This document shows, one piece after another, positions 10,948 through 19,831 of a stretch of 64,000 bases of DNA (its first letter is position 1; each line of letters begins with the position of its first letter). A program made the position numbers and the translations under genes. Source of the DNA: Marsupella aquatica (taxonomy: Eukaryota > Marchantiophyta); assembly GCA_973895155.1 (NCBI GenBank), contig OZ316899.1, positions 15,438,001-15,502,000 of the forward strand. Direction: 5' to 3'. The notes below the pieces were generated by a model. It saw only the letters and a program-made list of their open reading frames with translations. It had not been told where the DNA came from and searched no databases.

Positions 10948-11722
10948 TGCCAAAGAACTCGGCATTGGTAAACCCTTGAGCATGTTGGCTCTAGAACTTC
11001 TCAGCTACAACCTCCGGGTACATGGCCTGGTCCACGTCCCTGCCAAGCACCCATCCCGGGTCCTTCCTGATCGGTTTCCCTTTCTCCGGCTCTTTCTCGC
11101 TCATTTCCTCTTCTTCAAACCTAACCCTCCTTTCCTTGTCTCGAGTATCCCGCCTATCTCGTTCCCCTGATTGAGACGGAGTGTCATCCTCATCGGTTTT
11201 CTTCCTTTTTGACTTGACCGAGGCATCCCAACTAGCCCCAACCTCAACCGTTATCGCATTGATCAGCACTGGGTCACTCCATCCGGATCTCTCTCGCACC
11301 AGATCCGCCAAGTGCTTGTAAAACTTGTCCATTTCCATCACGGGGCCATCCAACTCCACGTTGTAAACATTCGCTTCCAGGTGCAAAGAGGACGCCTCTT
11401 CGACTCGCTTCCCAGCTTGCTTCTCAGCCAAAGCCTTCATGCCTCCTTTGTTGGAGTTGAATGGAATTGGCTCCTCAGTATCGGCAAACGATATCTTTTT
11501 GTGACCAACTTCACCGACGAACTTGATTAGCCCTTTATCCGCAGCTTCCCTCAGGTCCAGGCACTCCCGTTTGTCATGCTCTTTGTTGTTGCACCACATG
11601 CATGGCCAACTTTGCATCTCTTGCTTCCTCTTGGGAGCACTCGCAACCCTCGGTTTTGGATTCTTGACAGCATGTGCCGCCAAGATCTTCAGGTTCTGCA
11701 TCATTTCTACGAGATCATCCAT
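10948..11722 (-). pseudogene. Gypsy A gag with zinc knuckle (right of the CACTA insertion)
   Basis: Contains a CCHC zinc knuckle, CMWCNNKEHDKREC (about 11,610-11,565), which in LTR elements binds genomic RNA. Downstream is a charged segment rich in Lys, Arg and Glu. A TAG stop at 10,993-10,991 precedes the stretch that continues in the same frame into the CACTA insertion point and onward at 1756. The decay is therefore a single stop in this part rather than a frame change. Confidence 0.8.
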
Positions 11723-11841
11723 CGATGGTTTGATCTCATCCTTCGCTGGTTCTCGCTTCCCTTTCCTCAGTATCGGTTCCGGCGGCCTTAGGTCGAGAGT
11801 GGTAGCCTCCTTGTCTAGCTCTCGCCGCCGGTGTCAATTGC

Positions 11842-12485
11842 TCACTTTTGACACCGCTTTCTCAACTTGGTTCCAATCGTTAGAAAGGTAACTCTGGAAG
11901 GTTCCAGCAGCTCCATCGCGTTCTCAAGCTCCTCTCGAAGGTCCTCATTGGCTGCCCTCAAGAAGAGCGTCGAGCGCTGCAACTCGATGATTCCCACATC
12001 CCGCTTCGGTAACTGAGACACCCTTCTCTTGAACTCCCTTAGGAGCTCTTGCGGCCTTCTTGTTCCTGTCATTCACCCAATCCAAGAAGGTAGCCTGCAT
12101 GACCCGATCAGCATCCTCCGCTTGGAACTCCTCTTTCATCTTCTGGTCAAAGTCATCCCAGCCCAGTTGACTCAACGATGGTCCGCACCGTCAAACTCAA
12201 CTCCTTCTCAACCAGCACCATGAACTCTTTCACGGCCGTCCCTTTGTCCAACTTGTAGACAACTGCTTCTGTCAAGTAAGACTTAAGGTAGCTTGTCACA
12301 TTTCTCCCATCGAACTGCCCATTCTCTTTCAAAACCTCTTGGAGACACCGAGTAGTTCTATTCGCTTCCCTGTTCGCCCTTTCTGACTCAAGCTCCTCCT
12401 TCCTTATGGTTCTCATCATCGACATGATGATGCTCGATATCCGATCGACTTTGTCATAGTCACCCATCTCATCCAATCGCCCCAA
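11842..12485 (-). pseudogene. Gypsy A gag N-terminal part, frameshifted
   Basis: Starts with a Met at 12,485, 22 bases inside the LTR end, and encodes a helical, charged polypeptide (motif GRNVTSYLKSYLTEAVVYKL). Coding potential moves between frames at about 12,170 and 12,030, so at least two indels broke it. Position, charge and the following zinc knuckle identify it as gag; no further family assignment was possible by eye. Confidence 0.65.
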
Positions 12486-12490
12486 GGAAT

Positions 12491-12507
12491 CCCCAATATG
12501 GTGCCAA
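12491..12507 (-). other. Putative primer-binding site of gypsy A
   Basis: Directly inside the LTR end (TGTCGTG on the plus strand at 12,508), the minus strand reads TTGGCACCATATTGGGG. This is the position of a tRNA primer-binding site, and the TTGGCxCC start resembles that of many gypsy elements. The matching tRNA was not determined. Confidence 0.45.
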
Positions 12508-12606
12508 TGTCGTGAGGACTTAAAGTTAGGGGCTCCTTGGGCAAACTACGCGTTTCTGGTTGCAATCGGGACAGGTGACAAGCACTTTTTGGAGCAAACT
12601 CTCACT

Positions 12607-12752
12607 TGTTGCAACCCCTAGAACATGTCTACCTAAGGTTAGGACTAAACCCCTAACCCATGACGGTTATACAACCAACCACCTAGACAACCGACTATGT
12701 ATATGAAGGGATTGAATGAGTAAAACTGTTGGAGTTATTGTGATGTTTAACA
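12607..12752 (+). repeat. Copia 1 5-prime LTR
   Basis: 146 bp, starts TGTTGCAACC and ends TTTAACA. It differs from the 3-prime copy at one visible site (CATGACGG versus CATGATGG), a C to T or reverse change in a CG context. Confidence 0.95.
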
Positions 12753-12766
12753 CGTTATCAGCACGA
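12753..12766 (+). other. Copia 1 putative primer-binding motif
   Basis: CGTTATCAGCACGA starts directly after the 5-prime LTR. The same 14 bases are at the same place in copia 2 (36,545) and copia 3 (44,723). It is not the usual TGGTATCAGAGC complement of the initiator-tRNA 3-prime end. It may pair with an internal tRNA segment, as known for some copia elements. Confidence 0.6.
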
Positions 12767-13058
12767 GTGTACTCCTGAGATTTTTTTTCCGACCTACAGT
12801 ACAAGTGCAGACCGATCCCAATTCCAATTTTTTTCAATTTGAAGAACAAAAGTTTTTTTTCCCGATTCCGTCCCGACCCACCCATGATTTGACGAAAGGA
12901 AGATGATCGCAGATGAACAACATACACTCTTGACAACAATCCCATAAATTACAATCCAAGGCAGATTCACCCGGTGAACATTACACATCACAACATATCG
13001 CTGAGCAGAGACGGATCTGCACAATCACCCTCCGAATCTACGCTCATCACTGAATACA

Positions 13059-13691
13059 ATGACAACAAATGCGATTGAGAAGCTGTATTTCCAAGCGTTA
13101 TGTATAGACGGATCAAATTTCTTATCATGGACACTGGATGTCGAGGCGCATCTCACATCAAAGAACCTAGAAGATACAATCCTAACAGACAATGGCCCCA
13201 CCCTACAGGAGAAGGCGAAGGCCCTGATCCTGATTCGACACCACCTTGCCGATTCTCTAAAACGCCAATATATGAATGCCTACAACCCCCGAGTTCTATG
13301 GGACGAGCTCCATGCAAGATTTGACCATACGCGCACGATCTTCCTCCCAGCAGCGAGGCACGATTGGATTAATCTCCGGGTACAGGACCACAAGACGATC
13401 GCTGAGTACAACAACGAACTTTTCCGAATTGTATCACAATTGGCGATTTGTGGCCACCCGGTCGATGAAGAGGAACAAATCGAAAAGACCCTGTCAACAT
13501 TTCACTCAACCAATTTAGTACTATCCACACAATACCGCAACATGAGATTCACAACATACTCCGAACTGATCGCCCACATGTTGCTAGCAGAGAAGTATCA
13601 AATTCTGCTATTACAGAACACCAAGCAGCAACCTCCCGGGACCCTACCTCCACAGACCAATCCCGAAACACACTTCAATACATGGAGATGA
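13059..13691 (+). CDS. Copia 1 Gag, UBN2-type N-terminal part
   Basis: 210 residues from ATG 13,059 to a TGA at 13,689-13,691. It has the order of a copia gag_pre/UBN2 domain: YLSW-like LSWTLDVEAHL, RHHLADSLKRQYMNAYNP, LWDELHARFDH, WINLRVQDHKTIAEYN and a final LIAHMLLAEK. The same frame continues beyond the TGA through an RGRG-rich stretch into the zinc knuckle, so the stop is either a decay mutation or a readthrough point. Close relatives of this protein lie at 36,777 and 45,037. Confidence 0.9.
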   Translation: MTTNAIEKLYFQALCIDGSNFLSWTLDVEAHLTSKNLEDTILTDNGPTLQEKAKALILIRHHLADSLKRQYMNAYNPRVLWDELHARFDHTRTIFLPAARHDWINLRVQDHKTIAEYNNELFRIVSQLAICGHPVDEEEQIEKTLSTFHSTNLVLSTQYRNMRFTTYSELIAHMLLAEKYQILLLQNTKQQPPGTLPPQTNPETHFNTWR

Positions 13692-15644
13692 GGCTCTGGC
13701 ACCTCATATCGCGGCAGAGGTAGCTATCGTGGAAGGAATAACTTCCATGGACGAGGCAACAATTTCCAACGGTGCGGAAGGAGCAATTACCGCGGAGGAA
13801 GGGGTCGGGGCAGAGCGCAATCAGGAACCTTCCGCAACAACTGGCCAAGAAACAACGGCAATCAACAACGGCAGAACGCCCACACAGATAAGTCAGACAA
13901 CCCCCCAATTTGCCATAGGTGCGGAACTAAAGGCCACATCAGGAAAACTTGCCGGGCCCCAACACACCTCGTCGCGCTATACCAAAAGAACTTACATAAT
14001 GATGAATACGAGACACATGGAGCATTCCTAGAAACTCCAGAAATCTTACCCAAACTTCACCTCGCCTTCCAGTCCGAAATGTCTAAAGCCCTGGATGACC
14101 CTCATTACTGCATACTAGACAGCGGGACCTCACACTCAATATTAAGAACCAAAGTTTACTTTACCCAGATCGTACCCTCCCAATGGAGAGTTACCACAAT
14201 TATGGGCAACCATCAGCTAGAAGAGGGCAATGGCCCAGCCAACCTGGCCCTGCCCAAGGGCACGGTTATACACATTAAATCTGCAATATATGCCCCAAAG
14301 GCCACACGTAACCTCTTGAGTTTCAAGGACATCCGGGAGAACGGCCTGCACATCCACACCAGCATCCACGAATCCCAAGAAGTATTACACATCGTGGCCA
14401 AGACCAAGAATGGCATAGAAATAAAAGAGACCCTGATAGCTTTTCCATTGGGATTCTACGCCATTAGAATCCACACCTTTTTCAATGAGACCCCTCCACA
14501 GACTATAACCGAAACATGGCATCGCCGCCTGGGACACCCAGGCACACAGATGTTCCATAAGATCCTCAAAGACACGCAGGGAATACCCACCTCAGTACAC
14601 CCAACATCCATCCGATCCCCTTGCCTAGCATGCTCACAGGGAAAACTCACAATGAGACCTTCCCCATCCAAAACAGACAAGAATATCCCCAAATTCCTCG
14701 AGCGAATACATGCGGATGTATGCGGCCCCGTCGATCCCCCAAGCGGACCCTTCAGGTTCTTCTTAGCTACCATTGACGCCTCATCAAAATGGTCCCAGGT
14801 CTCCCTCCTCTCAACACGCAACTTAGTCTTCTCCCGACTCTTAGCCCATATCCTGCGCCTAAAAGCACAATTTCCCGACCACCCCATCAAAACATTAAGA
14901 GTAGACAACGCGGGAGAATTCACATCACAGACATTCGATGACTTCTGCATTGCATCTGGGATTGAGGTTGAATACCCTGTAGCCTACGTTCATTTCCAAA
15001 ATGGGATTGCAGAATCCCTCATTAAACGTCTACAGACAATAGCTCGACCACTCCTCATGCAAACCAGTCTCCCATCATCTGCCTGGGGCCACGCCATCCT
15101 ACATGCTGCTTCACTCCTTAGATACAGGCCATCTGCTTTTAACACGAACTCCCCACACCACCTTGCATTTGGCATCTCACCTAACCTGGCACACCTCCGA
15201 ACATTCGGTTGCCAGGTCCTGGTCCCCATAATGGGACCCAAGAGGACTAAACTGGGACCCCAGAGGCAGAAGGGGATCTACATAGGTTTCGACTCCACAT
15301 CCATTATTAGATACCTAGAACCTACAACTGCTGACGTATATAAAGCTAGATTTGCCGATTGCCACTTCTATGAGACAGTATTCCCAGCCTTAAACACCAC
15401 ACCAAAAACATCAGAACCTGCCACCAAACTACTAGCCTGGCAAATCAACTCCCAATTCTGGAACGACCCCAGAACTTCCCAAACAGATACAGAGGTACAA
15501 CGAATACTACACCTTACTCGAGTTATGGAAGAATTACCCGATGCATTCGCAGATGTTGCTAAAGTGACCAGATCCCATAACCCAGCTACCAACGCACCAT
15601 TTAGAATCAATATGCATGGACCACCAGCCAGCCACAAGCATTGA
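13692..15644 (+). CDS. Copia 1 zinc knuckle, protease and integrase
   Basis: Same frame as gag. First come Arg/Gly-rich repeats, then a CCHC knuckle CHRCGTKGHIRKTC at 13,911. The protease motif ILDSGTSHS has its Asp at 14,118. The integrase zinc module has WHRRLGHPGT and CLACSQGK. The catalytic core shows HADVCGPVD, then RVDNAGEFTS, and the Glu in NGIAESLIKRLQ. The frame closes at 15,644 where a one-base indel shifts the reading to the RT frame starting near 15,616. Catalytic residues look intact. Confidence 0.9.
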   Translation, partial: GSGTSYRGRGSYRGRNNFHGRGNNFQRCGRSNYRGGRGRGRAQSGTFRNNWPRNNGNQQRQNAHTDKSDNPPICHRCGTKGHIRKTCRAPTHLVALYQKNLHNDEYETHGAFLETPEILPKLHLAFQSEMSKALDDPHYCILDSGTSHSILRTKVYFTQIVPSQWRVTTIMGNHQLEEGNGPANLALPKGTVIHIKSAIYAPKATRNLLSFKDIRENGLHIHTSIHESQEVLHIVAKTKNGIEIKETLIAFPLGFYAIRIHTFFNETPPQTITETWHRRLGHPGTQMFHKILKDTQGIPTSVHPTSIRSPCLACSQGKLTMRPSPSKTDKNIPKFLERIHADVCGPVDPPSGPFRFFLATIDASSKWSQVSLLSTRNLVFSRLLAHILRLKAQFPDHPIKTLRVDNAGEFTSQTFDDFCIASGIEVEYPVAYVHFQNGIAESLIKRLQTIARPLLMQTSLPSSAWGHAILHAASLLRYRPSAFNTNSPHHLAFGISPNLAHLRTFGCQVLVPIMGPKRTKLGPQRQKGIYIGFDSTSIIRYLEPTTADVYKARFADCHFYETVFPALNTTPKTSEPATKLLAWQINSQFWNDPRTSQTDTEVQRILHLTRVMEELPDAFADVAKVTRSHNPATNAPFRINMHGPPASHKH

Positions 15645-17613
15645 ACCACGCAAGAAAAGAGGAAGACCTCTTGGAGCCGCGGATAAACACCCTCGCCAGA
15701 GGAGGGCCCAACAGACCACCCCGACAGAGAATGAAGAAATAGCCATTAACTACAACTACACAGGCAAAATCCATAATAGACCCACCACAATACCAGACAA
15801 CACATTCGCATTCCAAATATCAACAGCAATGATGGAGGACTCACCTGATCCCTTAACCATAGCAGAAGCGAGAAAACAACATGATTGGCAGGAATGGCAG
15901 AAGGCAGTCAATTCAGAACTGGACTCCCTGATTTCCCGACAAGTATTCGGACCCATAACGCCAGTAACTCCTGATACTCACCTCACCAGATACAAATGGA
16001 CATTCGTCAAAAAGAGGAATGCAGAAGGCGAAATAGTCAGATACAAGGCACGACTAGTGGCCAAAGGATTTACCCAGATACCCGGCAGAGATTACGACCT
16101 GACCTACTCACCTGTCATGGACGTGATCACATATAGATACTTGATAGCATTCGCAATACATCATAAATTGACAATGCATCAACTTGACATAGTCACTGCT
16201 TATCTATATGGACATCTTGATACCATCATTTACATGGAAGCCCCTCCTGAATTACTAACCAGAGTTCATTACCATATTCAGGGGGAGCACAGACTACAAA
16301 ACGCTCCCACCAAGAATGAAGGCCCTTTTGGCCACACAAACAAGAAAGTGCTACACACTACCGCCAAAGCAATCTCTTGGAAGGCCCCTGCTACACAGGG
16401 AACAGATCCGAAAACACTTACTGCTCGGAACCGACTTGCTGTCCAAGTCCTCAGATCCATGTATGGACTCAAACAGAGTGGGTGTACCTGGTACATACAT
16501 TTTAAGACAGAGATGATGGCAATGGATTTCAAAACTTCAGACCTTTCACCATGCTTATTCATCAAACAAGAAAGACAAGAGATCATCATAGTAGCAATAT
16601 ACGTGGACGACTTGAATTTATTCGGAACACCAAGGATCCTGCAAGATACAATCAAACAACTAAACAAGGTGTTCGAGATCAGAGATTTAGGCAGAACTAC
16701 ATTCTGCCTCGGATTGCAATTCGAATACCTACCACACGGAGTACTACTCCACCAATCTACATATACACGCAGAATGCTAAAGAAATTCAATATGCATAAC
16801 GAAAAGGCAGTCAAGTCACCAATGGACATACGTTCTCTCGACAGAGATAAAGACATTTTCCGGAAAAGAAATGAAGAGGAGCCACTGCTTGGCTCCGAGA
16901 AGCCATACTTATCGGCTATTGGTGCACTCCTATTCTTATCTTCACAGACCCGACCTGACATCACTTTCGCAGTCAACCTGCTAGCCAGGTATAGCTCACA
17001 ACCCACGATCCGACACTGGAATGGGATTAAACGTATATTCCATTACCTCAATGGCACCATTGATCTTGGATTATTCTACTACAACGAAGCAGACATCACG
17101 CTAACGGGCTATGCTGACGCTGGGTACTTATCCGACACTGCGGACGCCAAATCTCAGACCGGATACGTCTTTCTAATCGGACCTACAGCTATCTCGTGGC
17201 GAAGCACAAAACAAACACTTACCACCACTTCTTCAAATCACTCAGAAATAATCGCACTCTATGAGGCGAGCCGCGAGTGCATCTGGTTACGGAATGTAAT
17301 CAATTACCTTCAAGAAACCACAGGTAAACCTAAACTCAACTCCCCTACTATCATCTACGAAGATAACAGACCATGCATAGAACAAATTTCTGCAGGATTC
17401 ATCAAAGGTGACAAGACAAAACACATTTCCCCAAAATTTTTCTTTACACAGGAACAACATGGCGACACAATTAACGTCCAATGGATCCCGAGTTCGAAGA
17501 ACGCTGCAGACCTCTTCACAAAATCTCTACCTCCAGTACTACATAACGCACTAATCCGATTACTTGGAATGTATAGCCTTTCTGAACTGTCACAGGAGAA
17601 GCGAACCACATAA
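15616..17613 (+). CDS. Copia 1 reverse transcriptase and RNase H
   Basis: 665 residues open to a TAA at 17,611. An RGRPLGAADK linker is followed by the RT core (WTFVKKRNAEGEIVRYKARL, QLDIVTAYLYGHL) with the catalytic YVDD at 16,600-16,611. RNase H carries the GYADAGYL Asp, SNHSEIIALYEASRE and a terminal SSKNAADLFTKSLP. Nothing essential appears lost except the frame link to integrase. It makes cDNA from element RNA in cytoplasmic particles. Confidence 0.92.
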   Translation: MDHQPATSIEPRKKRGRPLGAADKHPRQRRAQQTTPTENEEIAINYNYTGKIHNRPTTIPDNTFAFQISTAMMEDSPDPLTIAEARKQHDWQEWQKAVNSELDSLISRQVFGPITPVTPDTHLTRYKWTFVKKRNAEGEIVRYKARLVAKGFTQIPGRDYDLTYSPVMDVITYRYLIAFAIHHKLTMHQLDIVTAYLYGHLDTIIYMEAPPELLTRVHYHIQGEHRLQNAPTKNEGPFGHTNKKVLHTTAKAISWKAPATQGTDPKTLTARNRLAVQVLRSMYGLKQSGCTWYIHFKTEMMAMDFKTSDLSPCLFIKQERQEIIIVAIYVDDLNLFGTPRILQDTIKQLNKVFEIRDLGRTTFCLGLQFEYLPHGVLLHQSTYTRRMLKKFNMHNEKAVKSPMDIRSLDRDKDIFRKRNEEEPLLGSEKPYLSAIGALLFLSSQTRPDITFAVNLLARYSSQPTIRHWNGIKRIFHYLNGTIDLGLFYYNEADITLTGYADAGYLSDTADAKSQTGYVFLIGPTAISWRSTKQTLTTTSSNHSEIIALYEASRECIWLRNVINYLQETTGKPKLNSPTIIYEDNRPCIEQISAGFIKGDKTKHISPKFFFTQEQHGDTINVQWIPSSKNAADLFTKSLPPVLHNALIRLLGMYSLSELSQEKRTT

Positions 17614-18227
17614 AGACCTTCCAAGACTCAGGGGGAGCGCGCACTTACCTCCAGCTCCCAGACAGACGACACTGCTCCCCGAAGACCCAACTGCGGCACT
17701 ACACTCAAATCGACCAGCATCACCAATCAACAATCCAGCTCACCGCACCACCGATGAACTCACCAGAAGACCAACACAGACTTCATGAATCACTGATATG
17801 GTGATTACTTCAACTCCGCAGAAGCAGACAGCAATACCATGCACGAAGACGATCGATGCAGCACCTCCGTGACAACCAAAACCACTACAACACAGCACCA
17901 ACCTAATCGACTGCAACGACAACCCTACAAACTACTTACCACCTTACACTACCGAACAATTTCCAATAACATTTAGGTTAAGACAATTTTATACATTTAC
18001 ACTTTTACTTAGACAAACCTGACTCAACAAAGGGACGGGTGGTAACACTCTTTCCTCCCACAAGAAAGGAGGGGAGGTTTTAATGAGGTTACACCCCACC
18101 TTCTTTTTATCATACTATACCCCTACCATACAATAAACTAGAAGACAACTCAATTCCCCAATAGATAGCCAAGGTAGACTTTAAATGTCTACATCTTCTC
18201 TATAACAAAGATGTATCCAAGGGGGAG
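17614..18227 (+). other. Copia 1 3-prime untranslated region with hairpin and polypurine tract
   Basis: 614 bp without a convincing gene. At 18,054-18,077 a CCTCCC/GGGAGG stem closes a 12-base loop, followed by GTTTTAATGAGGTTACA. This block is conserved in copia 2 and copia 3 with compensatory stem changes. The polypurine tract AAGGGGGAG lies at 18,219-18,227, directly before the LTR. The front part has many CA-rich runs. Confidence 0.75.
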
Positions 18228-18373
18228 TGTTGCAACCCCTAGAACATGTCTACCTAAGGTTAGGACTAAACCCCTAACCCATGATGGTTATACAACCAAC
18301 CACCTAGACAACCGACTATGTATATGAAGGGATTGAATGAGTAAAACTGTTGGAGTTATTGTGATGTTTAACA
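18228..18373 (+). repeat. Copia 1 3-prime LTR
   Basis: 146 bp, TGTTGCAACC to TTTAACA, followed by the target duplication TCACT at 18,374-18,378. Nearly identical to the 5-prime copy. Confidence 0.95.
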
Positions 18374-18614
18374 TCACTCATTTATATTTTTTACTTTTCT
18401 CACAAAGGTTACAATAGGTGCCCTCGAGTAAGCTTGCCCGCAAGAGTCTAGTAGCTGGCCCTACGGCGGGCCGCTACCTCTAACTTGTCGGGTAGAACTC
18501 CTCGAGTGACTAACTACTCAAAATCTGACAGGAAAACTATCCTCCTTAGCTCACAAAACCAAAAACTCGACTAGCTACTCCACTAGTCTAAAATAGCTTG
18601 CACGGAACTCGGGT

Positions 18615-18762
18615 CTGGACCAACGAGGCTCCAAACTCAAGAAACCCTCGTCTGGATCGACAAGACTCCAAACTCAAGAAATCCCCATCTGGATCAACGA
18701 GACTCCAGACTCAAGAAATTCCCCGCTTGGATCAAAAACTCCCCACCTGGATTGAAAACTCA
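18615..18762 (+). repeat. Four 37-bp tandem repeats inside the gypsy A LTR
   Basis: Units begin at 18,615, 18,652, 18,689 and 18,726, each starting CTGGA or CTTGGA and containing ACTCCAAACTCAAGAAA; the last unit is diverged. Tandem repeats in an LTR U3 region could be enhancer-like, but no function is shown. Confidence 0.8.
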
Positions 18763-19104
18763 CTCGGAACTCCAAAACCGCCGCACAACAGTTGAGTTCC
18801 ACAGAACGGAGCGGAACTCACAGAACGCAACTCAACAGATCTCAATAGACAACCGCCAACCTCAATGAGCCAAGGCTCAAGTCTTAAGTAGCATTGGAAA
18901 CCCAACCATCCAGCCTGAGCCAACTGCCAACAGCGAGGCTCATCCAAACTCCAAACCTGGTGACGATGAGTCACCCAATCGCCAAACCTCAATCCATCCA
19001 ACCAAGCAGCCCCTCCGAGTCAGCATGCACGCAACCCAACCGGGAGGCCTCGCCCATCATCCCGTATAAAAGCCATTCCTGAGCTGAAATCTTTCAGCAC
19101 GACA

Positions 19105-19391
19105 ATGTCATGATGGGCGGTCTAGTCCTGCTGTACGATAGTAGGTACATGCAGTTTTTGGGGAAGCTTCATACCCGTTGGTTAGGGCCTTTCCTAGTCA
19201 ATGAGATCTACCCTAACGGATCTTTGGAACTTGCGATGTATGCTGGCAATTTACTCCCCACGCGAGTCAGTTACAATCATGTGAAGAAGTACCACCATCA
19301 AGATGACGATGCCGATAGTGATGTTCACAAGGATGCTTCACAATTAAGCAGGGAGCTATGTGACGCTGCCGGTACAATAAGTAATGAGTGA
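19105..19391 (+). pseudogene. Gypsy C integrase C-terminal tail
   Basis: Encodes GGLVLLYDSRYMQF, GKLHTRWLGPFLVNEIYPNG and a VKKYHHQDDD tail ending in TGA. This is the GPY/F-type module that ends many gypsy integrases (LYDSR, GKL, W.GPF.V, NG). Its upstream part is displaced by gypsy A, whose LTR ends at 19,104. It defines an older plus-strand gypsy element that hosted gypsy A; the rest is outside the window. Confidence 0.75.
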
Positions 19392-19831
19392 TTGGCCTAA
19401 CAATGCTTAGCATGCGCGTTAGGTGTATCTTAGGCCGTAATTATTAGCATAACAATAGTATTTAGGTAGCCATTATGAGTAGGAAATCATTAGTCAATAA
19501 GGGGCGTTCGTGTTTGGGCTGGCGGGGGGTTGCCATTCGCACGCCCGGGTTGCAAGCGTGTAATGGGCCCTCACCTTTCCCCCTCGGGTCCGTATAATAA
19601 ACTTTGGGAGGCGGCCACTAACACGAGCTGACCCGGATCGATGGAGTGGCCGGGACACTACAAGCGTGAAAGGCTCAGCCTATAAGCAACAAGGAGGCAT
19701 CGGGCGATCGACAAGCTTTCAGGGTATAAAAAGGGGGTCGATCCTTTGAAGGTGCACCAGTTCTTCAGTCCACGCGCTAGCTTCGACCCCCGTTCTCTCG
19801 CTTATCCTTAGTCGCCTTCTATCTCCTCTGA
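19392..19831 (+). promoter_or_regulatory. Gypsy C 3-prime sequence or PMD-B promoter region
   Basis: 440 bp between the integrase stop and the ATG of the next open frame. A TATAAAAA box at 19,725-19,732 lies 100 bases before the ATG at 19,832. An ATAATAAAC element near 19,596 could be a poly-A signal or second TATA-like site. The stretch could hold the 3-prime LTR of gypsy C; I found no second copy to prove it. Confidence 0.4.

Larger units (their letters stand above)
12607..18373 (+). mobile_element. Ty1/copia retrotransposon, near-complete (copia 1)
   Basis: Two 146-bp LTRs (12,607-12,752 and 18,228-18,373) differ at one base by my reading. The TSD is TCACT (12,602-12,606 and 18,374-18,378). 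A putative PBS, a gag with UBN2-like domain, zinc knuckle, protease, integrase, RT and RNase H in copia order, a 3-prime hairpin and a polypurine tract are all present. Only one stop between gag and pol and one frameshift before RT interrupt the coding. It sits in the LTR of gypsy A and is among the youngest insertions here. Confidence 0.95.
1..19104 (-). mobile_element. Ty3/gypsy-like LTR retrotransposon (gypsy A), partial and interrupted
   Basis: Read right to left it shows an LTR (19,104 down to 12,508), a gag with a zinc knuckle, an aspartic protease and the start of reverse transcriptase at the left window edge; the rest of pol and the other LTR lie outside. Two later insertions split it: a CACTA transposon in gag (1757-10,944) and copia 1 in the LTR (12,607-18,373). 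The LTR outer end at 19,104 abuts a plus-strand integrase tail, so gypsy A itself landed in an older gypsy element. Several stops and frameshifts make it inactive. Confidence 0.85.
12508..19104 (-). repeat. LTR of gypsy A, interrupted by copia 1
   Basis: The LTR consists of 12,508-12,606 plus 18,379-19,104. On the plus strand it starts TGTCGTG and ends CACGACA, a perfect 7-bp terminal inversion with TG and CA ends. Copia 1 with its TCACT duplication separates the parts. The right part contains four 37-bp direct repeats (18,615-18,762). The partner LTR lies outside the window, so the length of about 0.83 kb rests on the termini only. Confidence 0.7.

Noticed and set aside
18732-19001. Minus-strand 89-residue frame in the gypsy A LTR
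   Set aside because: Lies within an LTR with tandem repeats; no conserved domain.
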